Shown here: piece after piece, positions 60,401-61,795 of the stretch
Numbering within the stretch: position 1 is the first letter of the stretch
Layout of the letters: each line of letters starts with the position of its first letter
Assembly (NCBI GenBank): GCA_025617745.1
Contig: CM046866.1
Span: 11,973,725 to 12,037,724, forward strand
From: Heliocidaris erythrogramma
Taxonomy: Eukaryota > Echinodermata > Echinoidea > Camarodonta > Echinometridae
Direction: 5' to 3'
Length of the DNA: 64,000 nucleotides
Translations under genes and position numbers: made by a program
Notes under the pieces: model-generated
What the model was told of the DNA's origin: nothing
The model's input: the letters and a program-made list of their open reading frames with translations, nothing else
Databases searched by the model: none

Positions 60401-61795
60401 AATAACCAGGGTAATTATATTCTTTGTTTACTAAGCTTTACGTCAATATATGGTTGTTTTGGGTCAGGCTGAGGTCTTTAATCTTTTATTTGCCTCGCCT
60501 TAAACTCGTAGTATTTATTTGGTCATGGAATTTGTGCGCTATCTTCTATCTCCTTGGTCTCTCACTCCATTCAACATGCAGCTTGTCCCTTCTTGTGAAT
60601 GTCTGGTACTGTGTGTTGCTCTTTAATGTTCTATGTTGGCTTTTCTTGAGTATACTTCAATTGCAATTACCAATTATGTTATACTCTCTTGAGAACTCTT
60701 TCGTTCTTTTTTTTTTTTTTGTTTTTTCTCGCTTCATGAAAATTCTCAACAAAGATTGGTAATATTTTCCCTTGTTTTTTTATACATGCATTACAATAAT
60801 GTTCAATCTCGGGGGTCCACAGTTTACAAGCTTTGCTTTTCAAGTGGACTCCTCCATTTCCAATGTTTACTTTGTTCAATGAAAATGTACCTTCAATGCC
60901 TTATTCAATGTCATTGATTTTATAGTCACACAAGATTTTATTCTTTTGAATTGTACATGGATATTATAATTGTATTATTTACTGAATATTGATTTGTATT
61001 GTTGCTGGAAATGGAAATAAACTAAATTGAAACTGAAACTGAAGCCGTTATTATTTTAGGTCTTAGAAACAGTACTCTATTTGACTTTTTTCGTAGGAAG
61101 ACTTCATCCCTTTCTTTTTCGAAGTTTTGTACATGTATTGCATTTTCAAAATGTGTTTACATGTGGAAATAACTTAATAAATTATGATTTGATTCTAAAT
61201 AATGGTATTCTTCTTGTAATTGTTTACCCAGTGCTTACGACAAAGTATTGATGGTTAAGCCAAAAGCCGTTATTATTTTTAGGTCTTAGAAACTTTACTC
61301 TATTTGATTTTTTTCGTAGGATGACTTCCTCCCTTTCTTATTCGAAATGATCTACCGACGTCTCCCTCTCCACCTTCCCTGCTACAAGCCGACGTTGGAA
61401 GACGTCGCTAGTCGCGGTGAGCAAATTAAACAATTCTCAACCGTGAGTGTCTCGGATCGTTTGGAGGAAGAGACTGGGTTTTATTCTTCATAACAGGAAC
61501 TAATACAAAATGTGAAATGACAAGTGGTGATAATTCGGTGTATTGTATGTTTGCAAATAATAATACCGCCATCTACAGTATAGAGGGAAGGTCTATTTCT
61601 ATTTAATACAATGCTGAAAACTTTGAGTATATACCCTAGTGAGTGCTCAAATCTGGTATGAACTGCACTGGGAAAAACATAAGAGGTACCGCCTAGCTGC
61701 TTGATGAATCGAAGCCTTTGGAACTCTGGTGTATCGATGATCAGCTGACAGGATGGAGGCATCTGAATACTGCCGTGGATGGGGTCATTGAAAAC
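17961..61795 (-). CDS. SAMHD1-like: SAMHD1-like dNTP triphosphohydrolase with C-terminal Death domain (12 exons seen, 5' end missing)
   Basis: The protein is expected to hydrolyse dNTPs to deoxynucleosides and triphosphate, as SAMHD1 does. Seen: twelve exons (listed separately) with GT-AG borders and matching phases join to 624 codons plus TAG. Counting from the first codon at 61795, the HD core has metal ligands H51, H90, D91 and D185 (human H167, H206, D207, D311), the catalytic histidine H116 (human H233), and Y189 and D193 (human Y315, D319). D21, Q26 and R29 match the human allosteric GTP contacts D137, Q142 and R145. Residues of about 500-525 are an acidic/Ser linker and 525-624 a Death domain. 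Human SAMHD1 has no Death domain and carries a SAM domain at its N-terminus; the N-terminal exons were not found here. About 15 residues matching human 'NMDYG' and its surroundings were also not found. Introns range from 126 bp to about 10.4 kb and are full of transposons. Confidence 0.85.
18316..18660. repeat. CAAATGTAAAAA repeat cluster
   Basis: About ten copies of (A)CAAATGTAAAAA or close variants at irregular spacing, with ACATGTCA between some. It lies in the intron just upstream of the Death-domain exon. Followed by the doublet ATAGCGAAAGACCCG. Confidence 0.8.
18871..20666. mobile_element. Composite inverted-repeat element (AGCCTGTCCC family)
   Basis: Both outer ends carry TAGGCCA(T/G)GAGCCTGTCCC, inverted, followed by AAATAG and CTTAGACCATC. 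A third copy of this end lies inside at about 19590. Internal modules with CCGTCGGGATGGGGTGTCAG recur in both orientations (about 19100, 19210, 19840, 19970, 20390). It looks like an element inserted in, or partly duplicated with, a related one. No transposase. Confidence 0.65.
20667..21825. other. Region without a supported gene
   Basis: Holds a C16 run (21186-21201) and otherwise unique-looking intronic DNA of the SAMHD1-Death gene. Confidence 0.4.
21826..21962 (+). repeat. ATTCCGAAGGTTCATAATTC repeat array, left
   Basis: Five to six degenerate units of TTCATAATTCCGAAAATGAAA. The array at 25790-25897 has the same units inverted. Confidence 0.75.
21963..23183. other. Intron sequence without a recognised feature
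   Basis: Between the left ATTCCGAA array and the hAT MITE; contains a C13 run at about 22080. No exon recognised. Confidence 0.4.
23184..23555. mobile_element. hAT MITE with perfect 8-bp target duplication
   Basis: 372 bp starting CAGTGTTGGGT and ending ACCCAACACTG, the classical hAT terminal sequence. CCTGATAC flanks both sides (23176-23183, 23556-23563) without mismatch. The interior is built of GATCAAGATC and GATCTCGAG repeats, with a third CCCAACACTG end at about 23336, pointing to a partial internal duplication. Confidence 0.92.
23564..24513. other. Intron sequence, no gene seen
   Basis: Has a C12 run (about 23794) and a lysine-codon-like A/G-rich patch (about 23870-23935). The segment ATAGACCGCTTCGGTAAT at about 24310 is partly inverted next to the Tc1 element's right end. 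Confidence 0.4.
24514..25328 (+). mobile_element. Snapback Tc1-like element with transposase fragment
   Basis: 815 bp flanked by TA. The left arm (24514-24780) and right arm (25062-25328) are nearly perfect inverted repeats of about 267 bp, starting CACTAAAGGAAAAAAGAAAC. The 280-bp centre encodes the end of a Tc1-type DDE transposase on the plus strand: WFARSPDLSPIEHLWEELGR, then a C-terminal region ending in GGHTGY. The N-terminal DNA-binding and first catalytic Asp regions are absent. The long arms replaced them, so the copy cannot encode an active enzyme. Confidence 0.92.
25329..25789. other. Intron sequence, no feature seen
   Basis: Short unique-looking stretch between the Tc1 element and the right ATTCCGAA array. 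Confidence 0.4.
25790..25897 (-). repeat. ATTCCGAA repeat array, right (inverted to the left array)
   Basis: Units of TTTCGGAATTATAACCC and TTCGGAATTACGAACCTTCGG, the reverse complement of the array at 21826-21962. Confidence 0.75.
26153..26246 (-). CDS. SAMHD1-like: SAMHD1-like exon K (linker between enzyme and Death domain)
   Basis: 94 bp. The first two bases complete the codon left by exon J; it encodes an acidic, Ser/Gln-rich linker (SASFSEDDEH) and leaves two bases before GTAACT. Acceptor CTTTTGCAAG. It has no family match. It matters for the frame: joining exon J straight to the Death exon reaches a stop after six codons, whereas inclusion of this exon keeps it open. Confidence 0.65.
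26247..27144. other. Intron sequence, no feature seen
   Basis: AT-rich stretch upstream (in gene sense) of linker exon K; no repeat end or exon recognised. Confidence 0.4.
27145..29990 (+). mobile_element. R2-like LINE, degraded
   Basis: Plus-strand fragments in several frames. RT begins with LAPWKAACPDGVQAFWIKRF, then NYRPITYFPVLWKVLTGIL and SRGTKDQLYIDK, then SLSPLLFVMAM, then LLYMDDLKLFGKSE (catalytic YMDD) and SEDIGMKFGLDKCAL. A C-terminal zinc knuckle CRMCHSKDETVTHLVSEFSK has its last Cys replaced by Phe. Frameshifts and stops separate all blocks. An AAT microsatellite (about 27145-27188) sits at the 5' side. The architecture (RT followed by a CCHC) fits elements with a restriction-like endonuclease. 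Inactive. Confidence 0.85.
30059..30101. repeat. Poly(C) then CT microsatellite
   Basis: C13 followed by a run of CT dinucleotides; a G20 run occurs at about 30184. Confidence 0.85.
30222..31290. mobile_element. Multi-arm foldback element
   Basis: Outer inverted ends (GACTTGCGCCACCGACAAGA near 30248; complement near 31245) enclose a left arm (about 30312-30515), an inverted right arm (about 30826-31028) and a third related segment (about 31029-31213). All carry ATGGCGTT and GTCGCTACTCTCT motifs. A SINE tail lies in the central loop. No coding region. Confidence 0.7.
30655..30730 (-). mobile_element. 3' fragment of the 7SL-like SINE
   Basis: GACGTGTATCAATCAGA and TAATTGGGTTTTTACAG next to a GT microsatellite, as in the longer copy at 43655-43849. 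Only the tail is present. Confidence 0.65.
31789..31900 (-). repeat. 3' LTR remnant of the gypsy element
   Basis: Matches the 3' part of the 5' LTR with a 3-bp indel; ends in AACA next to the target duplication. Confidence 0.88.
31981..34731 (-). CDS. Gag-Pol polyprotein of the gypsy element (protease, RT, RNase H)
   Basis: From the ATG at 34731 the frame runs 916 codons. Order: Gag-like region, two CCHC zinc knuckles (CYRCGSSVHLANDKEC, CQNCNKTGHFAKVC), an aspartic protease (FDTGSAVSLLP), reverse transcriptase (LDLTSAYHQ, YLDDVVIYG), RNase H (ETDASSYGFGAVLLQ) and a terminal LSRLPV. The stop arises at a run of six T (32001-32006, A on plus). The other frame continues with a short integrase start (LQRATAEDATLRNAMSYV) that then reads into the LTR. 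A one-base slip or a ribosomal frameshift at this run would link them. Confidence 0.9.
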   Translation of the reverse strand: MAGLQPPPFFLPTHGSPALPWKQWKSMFQNYLLASGANKFVDDRKRAMLLHCLGAEGQRIYDTLPATDAVASGASGGDGAACTFAQALDRLDKHFTPAVNVVAERYRFRQRGQSVNESVEEDVSALRALSVTCNFGELRDEFIRDQLVEKTSSDRVRERLLIEPNLTLLSALTIASQMEAASREARELEQHVQQSAPVNAVSSKGKKKWKRAGKKAVLVNKQKTDSNKSCYRCGSSVHLANDKECRATTAVCQNCNKTGHFAKVCQSKAVRQISESDVDGQSSDDMCADSHTVTSPPSAQSPVNNTVQILNISSDNIMCCVVLNGTVNVDMIFDTGSAVSLLPAEVFHRYFVPELLEPVRGTSFVTYLKQQIPLCGKFRTQVRFGDTTAPVEIFVVERGEPILGRDLIHALRLQLKDNVVYCITSATAEKQMTKEAEAMKAAHPSLFQDHIGTAKGFVHRVRTKPDVQPVQQRLRRLPFAVRDKVSQELKRLENEDIIERIDSSEWISPLVVAYKRTGGVRLCVDLREVNKAIVIDKYPLPHIQELLAELRDSAIFSTLDLTSAYHQLLLHEDSRDLTAFITHDGLFRFKRVCFGLASAPSAFQKLMSSCLAGLPGVQCYLDDVVIYGKTCEEHDVNLSAVLKKLQDIGLTLNLQKCQFRVTSIRFLGHQISADGLHPDPSRVKDILETTAPTDLATLRSFLGLASYYARFVHDYATVIEPLRALTRKEVPFDWTPVVQEAFDKVKSEIAKATALHFYDPSLPTVVETDASSYGFGAVLLQVKGDTEWPVAFASRTLSSAEHNYSVGEKEALACVWACEKWFTYLWGRHFILRTDHQSLCTLLSSRGTGRQSMRIARWSARLMRFNFSVEYRRGSVNYAADALSRLPVRAQEPIPDSDDEIVIQCINSIFCRYCDL
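34748..34922 (-). repeat. 5' LTR of the gypsy element
   Basis: Starts TGTTGTGTTGTGG in element sense right after the duplication; 175 bp, contains AATAAAG as a possible polyadenylation signal. Confidence 0.85.
35275..35795 (+). mobile_element. CR1/L2-type LINE 3' fragment
   Basis: Encodes the RT C-terminus: LQRVQNTCARLISG, LRNLHWLPVRQRITFKILL, APKLWNNLPLEVR. The 3' end is TGCGCTTTATAAATG followed by an ATT microsatellite, typical of this LINE group. Strongly 5'-truncated. Confidence 0.88.
35796..36180. other. Intron sequence, no feature seen
   Basis: AT-rich; no exon or repeat end recognised. Confidence 0.4.
36181..36440. repeat. GGCCCACGAGACCGAC palindromic module cluster, copy 1
   Basis: Units such as GATGGCCCACGAGACCGACA appear direct and inverted (CTCGTGGGCTATCGGTCT, TCTTGGGCCGTCGGTGTA). 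Related clusters lie at 41550-41715 and 48840-48950. Confidence 0.65.
36649..36871 (-). CDS. SAMHD1-like: SAMHD1-like exon J (end of the enzyme region)
   Basis: 223 bp, phase 0 in, one extra base out (TCA G before GTATAA). It starts LPVDQPRNLQDSTVCIYTK, aligning with human LLPEKFAEQLIRVYCKK, then diverges into a Lys/Glu and Ser-rich stretch. The acceptor AAAAAG has a weak pyrimidine tract, so the start is slightly uncertain. Confidence 0.75.
37030..37386 (+). mobile_element. LINE 3' tail
   Basis: Non-coding stretch ending GGAAATAAAATTGAATTGAA with ATTGA repeats, like the tails at 56690 and 61020. Confidence 0.55.
37705..38330 (-). mobile_element. Probable LINE 3' region, reverse orientation
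   Basis: Begins with TTTCATTTCATTTCATTTA, the reverse of a LINE tail (GGAAATAAATGAAATGAAA), and continues into AT-rich sequence without a readable RT. Confidence 0.45.
38434..38583. repeat. Two TA microsatellites
   Basis: TA runs at about 38434-38468 and 38549-38583; the spacer has the doublet TTTCGGGCAAGGA. Confidence 0.85.
38584..39969. other. Intron sequence with C tracts and a partial CAGTGGC element
   Basis: C runs at about 38952-38973, 39457-39470 and 39607-39620. CAGTGGCATATCTGAACC at 39628 resembles the ends of the hAT-like family, but a matching partner end was not found. Confidence 0.4.
40056..40079. repeat. Interstitial telomere-like CCCTAA run
   Basis: AACCCTAACCCTAACCCTAA, three perfect units within a mobile element. 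Confidence 0.85.
40911..41178 (+). mobile_element. tRNA-derived SINE
   Basis: The head has pol III box A (TGGTCTAGTGG) and box B (GGTTCGAATCC) spaced as in a tRNA. The body carries TGGCAAGACATTCATCTAC and GGGTACCCGGTAGGAAG, and ends AGCCGCGCTATACAAATTGAC. The arms of a true tRNA cloverleaf do not pair fully and a 190-bp body follows, so this is a SINE, not a tRNA gene. Related fragment at 53702-53799. Confidence 0.85.
41550..41715. repeat. GGCCCACGAGACCGAC module cluster, copy 2
   Basis: ACGGCCCACGAGACTAACAG, GTCAGTCTCTTGGCCTATC and AGTCCCGTAGGCTTTCGGCC form inverted pairs, close to the unit at 36181-36440. Confidence 0.6.
41922..42023 (-). CDS. SAMHD1-like: SAMHD1-like exon I
   Basis: 102 bp, 34 codons, phase 0 to 0, acceptor TGTCTAG, donor GTAAGT. 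It starts VSYFYYG, aligning with human HVSFYCK, and ends ISPDK. About 15 residues of the human protein between exon H and this one are unaccounted for. Confidence 0.82.
42097..43257. mobile_element. Non-autonomous DNA transposon with TIR AGTCACACTTTC
   Basis: 1,161 bp with about 40-bp imperfect inverted ends (AGTCACACTTTC, then GTAA.GCCTA, then CACC/CTCC). Many GCCACGTA-like words occur inside. No clear target duplication or transposase. A younger 211-bp element is nested in it. Confidence 0.7.
42808..43018. mobile_element. TA-flanked MITE (CACTCTTAGAAAT)
   Basis: 211 bp from CACTCTTAGAAATGTTGGG to its complement CCCAATATTTCTAAGAGTG, with TA on both sides (42806-42807, 43019-43020). Internal TTGGGTAAA repeats. 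Tc1/mariner-type duplication. Confidence 0.85.
43480..43576. mobile_element. Partial ACTGTAAAACTACAG MITE
   Basis: CTGTAGTTTTACAGTTATT and TTTTACAGGAAAGAGACTG recur at 44095-44192. Ends with internal pairing; incomplete copies of one family. Confidence 0.5.
43655..43849 (-). mobile_element. 7SL/Alu-like SINE
   Basis: Read on the minus strand, the head CTGGGCGTTGTGGCGTGCG continues CCTGTAATCCAGCTAC, then GACCCAGGTTCGAGACTG. This parallels the 5' (Alu) domain of 7SL RNA (GGGCGCGGTGGCGCGTG, CCTGTAGTCCCAGCTAC), and GGTTCGAGAC fits pol III box B. A non-7SL body (about 80 bp) and a CA microsatellite tail follow. Recognition is by eye, without a covariance search. Confidence 0.65.
44095..44192. mobile_element. 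Partial ACTGTAAAACTACAG MITE, second copy
   Basis: Shares TTTTACAGGAAAAGTCTGTAA and CTGTAGTTTTACAGTTATT with 43480-43576. Confidence 0.5.
44202..44528 (-). mobile_element. TTAA-flanked MITE, copy 2 (inverted)
   Basis: 327 bp, same length as copy 1 at 631-957 and its reverse complement, flanked by TTAA (44198-44201, 44529-44532). Confidence 0.9.
44533..44809. mobile_element. Second TTAA element abutting the first
   Basis: 277 bp between TTAA 44529-44532 (shared with the neighbouring MITE) and TTAA 44810-44813. Ends TAGGATACGCCAAC and GGTTGAGTATCCCT are imperfectly inverted. Confidence 0.5.
45001..45117 (-). CDS. SAMHD1-like: SAMHD1-like exon H (divergent)
   Basis: 117 bp, 39 codons, phase 0 in and out, acceptor CTTGTAG. 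Two acceptors are possible; only the upstream one (LHSLDEAQIK) keeps the frame, the one 16 bp downstream leads to a stop. It ends CENIEVQ before the weak donor GTGATT. Homology to human is low here, so the boundaries are less sure than for neighbouring exons. Confidence 0.7.
45244..45436 (-). CDS. SAMHD1-like: SAMHD1-like exon G
   Basis: 193 bp; the first base completes the split Gly codon and the exon ends phase 0 at GCG before GTAATT. It reads DDTILNKIMGS, then VEAREILTRIHKRQLYQRIGE, matching human [21 protein letters not shown]. Followed by a very short intron of 126 bp. Confidence 0.9.
45992..47549. mobile_element. Inverted-repeat element CCCTTTCAAAC with nested copy
   Basis: Outer ends CCCTTTCAAACTAGTTTACC and its partner GCTTGGTTTGAAAGGG flank ACCCGCTTAAGT motifs in inverted orientation. 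A further partial end occurs at about 46510. The 46605-47426 element sits inside. No coding region. Confidence 0.55.
46605..47426. mobile_element. Nested inverted-repeat element TTGGAAGGTGT
   Basis: Ends TTGGAAGGTGTAATATATTC and the inverse of GTTGAAAGGTGTTAT. Inside, the words GTATCGTCT and CATGGGGGCTGCCATTTT occur in inverted pairs (46700, 47290). Confidence 0.55.
47798..48642. mobile_element. hAT-like element, family CAGTGGCGTA, copy 2
   Basis: 845 bp with ends CGGTGGCGTACCTAGGG and CTTAGATACGCCACTG. Flanking 8-mers GACAGATT and AACAGATT match at 7 of 8. A C28 run lies near its left end. It shares AGCAAAGCGATCGAGCTT and AAATTACGAGATCCTGAAA with the copy at 4655-6085. Its right duplication ends 13 bp from exon F of SAMHD1-Death. 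Confidence 0.82.
48664..48720 (-). CDS. SAMHD1-like: SAMHD1-like exon F (57-bp small exon)
   Basis: 57 bp. The first base completes an ATG split across the intron; the exon reads LKDAFLAASNDLIFIGKEG, matching human ITDAFLKADDYIEITG, and ends with two bases before GTAAGT. The 8-bp target duplication of a hAT-like element (47798-48642) ends about 14 bp from the exon, just inside the intron. Confidence 0.88.
48840..48950. repeat. GGCC..GACCGAC module, degenerate copy 3
   Basis: ACGGCCAAACCGACTCCAAA and GTCGGTCTCGTAGGCCACC, related to the clusters at 36.2 and 41.6 kb. Confidence 0.5.
49346..49480. mobile_element. 135-bp snapback hairpin MITE
   Basis: Arms CATGGGCGCCAATCCTCAC through TTCTATTCAAGTG pair almost perfectly with the right arm ending GATTGACGCCCATG. 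A G13 run faces a C25 run and GACACC faces GGTGTGTC, leaving a loop of about 14 bases. The 8-bp direct repeat CTTGTATT flanks both sides (49338-49345, 49481-49488). Confidence 0.85.
49560..52640 (+). mobile_element. DIRS-like tyrosine-recombinase retrotransposon, deleted inside
   Basis: Gag-like serine/proline-rich region (49560-50500) and a pre-RT region (FFAKEYASDPKIQLDF). Then the frame jumps from the start of RT (AEIQLLREKG) directly to the RNase H end (TLAAYINRQGGTRS, PGQENLIADFLSRG), so the RT catalytic core is missing. The next block matches the DIRS post-RNase-H region (DPEAWAFDALVLHWG). A tyrosine recombinase N-terminal half follows (STIRAYRSAIAAMH, MSVKTIFLIAIASGQRRSSL); the catalytic R-H-R-Y C-terminal half is absent after 52640. 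GC-rich unlike its surroundings. Several frameshifts. Confidence 0.85.
52645..52882. mobile_element. 60-bp-arm foldback MITE at the broken end of DIRS
   Basis: Left arm GCAGAAAAATCATA through GATGTATCTACCTAT and its inverted copy ATAGGTAGATACATC through ATTTTTCTGATTTGC. Could instead be an inverted repeat belonging to the DIRS end. Confidence 0.65.
52986..53111. repeat. Small inverted repeat TATGCGCTGGA
   Basis: CTATGCGCTGGAG and TCCAGCGCCTATG near the two ends. Short; low weight. Confidence 0.35.
53535..53626 (-). CDS. SAMHD1-like: SAMHD1-like exon E
   Basis: 92 bp, phase 0 in, two extra bases out (AT before GTAAGT). It encodes MFLTRRRLHYAAYQHRV, aligning with human MFHTRNSLHRRAYQHKV. The acceptor ACTTCAG is followed by VASDLNH. 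Too short and too well spliced to be a retrocopy. Confidence 0.9.
53702..53799 (-). mobile_element. tRNA-derived SINE fragment
   Basis: On the minus strand: box A TGGTCTAGTAGA, box B GGTTCCAACCCC, then CGTCCTTTGGCAAGACATTA, matching the SINE at 40911. Confidence 0.8.
54479..54679 (-). CDS. SAMHD1-like: SAMHD1-like exon D (third metal ligand)
   Basis: 201 bp, 67 codons, phase 0 to 0. It contains NGVDVDKWDYFARD; the Asp before KW is the fourth metal ligand, and the Tyr and final Asp match the substrate-pocket residues of human SAMHD1. It ends FRDK before GTACAT, as human SAMHD1 does at ARDK. The acceptor is CTATCAG. Confidence 0.93.
54975..55500. repeat. CCGTTCCAAAG repeat with central hairpin
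   Basis: Words such as CCCGTTCCAAAGCACC recur at 55078, 55380, 55410 and 55448. The centre (55213-55351) is an inverted repeat with arms of about 60 bp (GTCGACATCCCATTGAAACG facing CGTTTCAATGGGATGTCGG). A C15 run closes the block. Confidence 0.6.
56089..56348 (+). mobile_element. G-tract hAT-like MITE, copy 2
   Basis: 260 bp from CAGGCGGCTGACTTC to ATCCGCCACTG. It has a G run of about 37 (56189-56225, one A further on) and shares CTCAGTGGGGG, GGTCCAGTTTCCCTCC and CTGACAAGCA with the copy at 12959. Confidence 0.7.
56940..57089 (-). CDS. SAMHD1-like: SAMHD1-like exon C
   Basis: 150 bp, 50 codons, phase 0 to 0, acceptor TGTAG, donor GTAATT. It begins HEEQS, matching human HEQGS whose His233 is the proposed general acid, followed by FMFEYLI and DIKFIGDIILG. 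It is shorter than the human segment, lacking part of the loop before the next helix. Confidence 0.9.
57360..57465. repeat. GC, GT and GA dinucleotide runs
   Basis: GCGCGCGC, then GTGTGTGTGTG, AGAGAGAGAG and a G8 run. Confidence 0.8.
58016..59059. mobile_element. Harbinger-like non-autonomous element (TAA duplication), CpG-rich
   Basis: 1,044 bp with ends AGCCTTAGTCACAACTGCCC and its inverted partner GGGCAGTTGTGACTAAGGCT, flanked by TAA (58013-58015, 59060-59062). A 3-bp TWA duplication is typical of PIF/Harbinger. The interior is unusually rich in CGTACGG and GCACGT words. No transposase. Confidence 0.82.
59180..59345 (-). mobile_element. G-tract hAT-like MITE, partial inverted copy
   Basis: Reverse strand reads CAGGGGCGGATCCTAGTT, then GATCCAATTCAGAAAATCC and TGACAAGCAAAAAAG, with a G15 run. 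Related to the copies at 12959 and 56089, lying between exon C and exon B. Confidence 0.55.
59421..59604 (-). CDS. SAMHD1-like: SAMHD1-like exon B (HD motif)
   Basis: 184 bp; the first base completes the Gly codon from exon A and the exon ends on a full codon before GTGAGT. It carries CHDLGHGPFSH, the HD metal-binding motif, and ends EKWT, with the catalytic His as first residue of the next exon. Best-conserved exon of the gene. Confidence 0.93.
59781..59924. repeat. Tandem duplication unit A1
   Basis: 144 bp repeated at 61125-61268 with only two or three changes. Confidence 0.9.
59925..61041 (+). mobile_element. 5'-truncated LINE inserted between duplicated units
   Basis: Encodes the end of ORF2 (KYPTRQSDKFYLPLLRSC, GPKYWNALPNELKNAPSL), a long 3' region, and ends AAATAAACTAAATTGAAACTG. 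AAGCC flanks both sides (59920-59924, 61042-61046). Same family as the LINE at 6316-9245, whose C-terminus reads YPTRQSDEFHLP. Confidence 0.85.
61047..61346. repeat. Tandem duplication units B1, A2, B2
   Basis: B1 (61047-61123), A2 (61125-61268) and B2 (61269-61346) repeat A-B as a unit of about 222 bp; A1 is separated from B1 by the LINE. Confidence 0.85.
61635..61795 (-). CDS. SAMHD1-like: SAMHD1-like exon A (start of HD region)
   Basis: 161 bp, phase 0 in, ending with two bases of a Gly codon before the donor GTATAT. It opens with VFNDPIHG and contains DTPEFQRLR (allosteric GTP contacts in human SAMHD1), IKQLGG and RFEHSLG, whose His is a metal ligand. The acceptor is a good pyrimidine tract ending TGCAG. 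An ATG overlaps the acceptor (61799-61801), so an open frame could start there, but family homology says more protein precedes it. No upstream exon was recognised up to 64000. Confidence 0.9.

Noticed and set aside
17961..61795. SAMHD1 as a processed pseudogene
   Set aside because: All exons are separated by introns with consensus borders and no frame damage was found.
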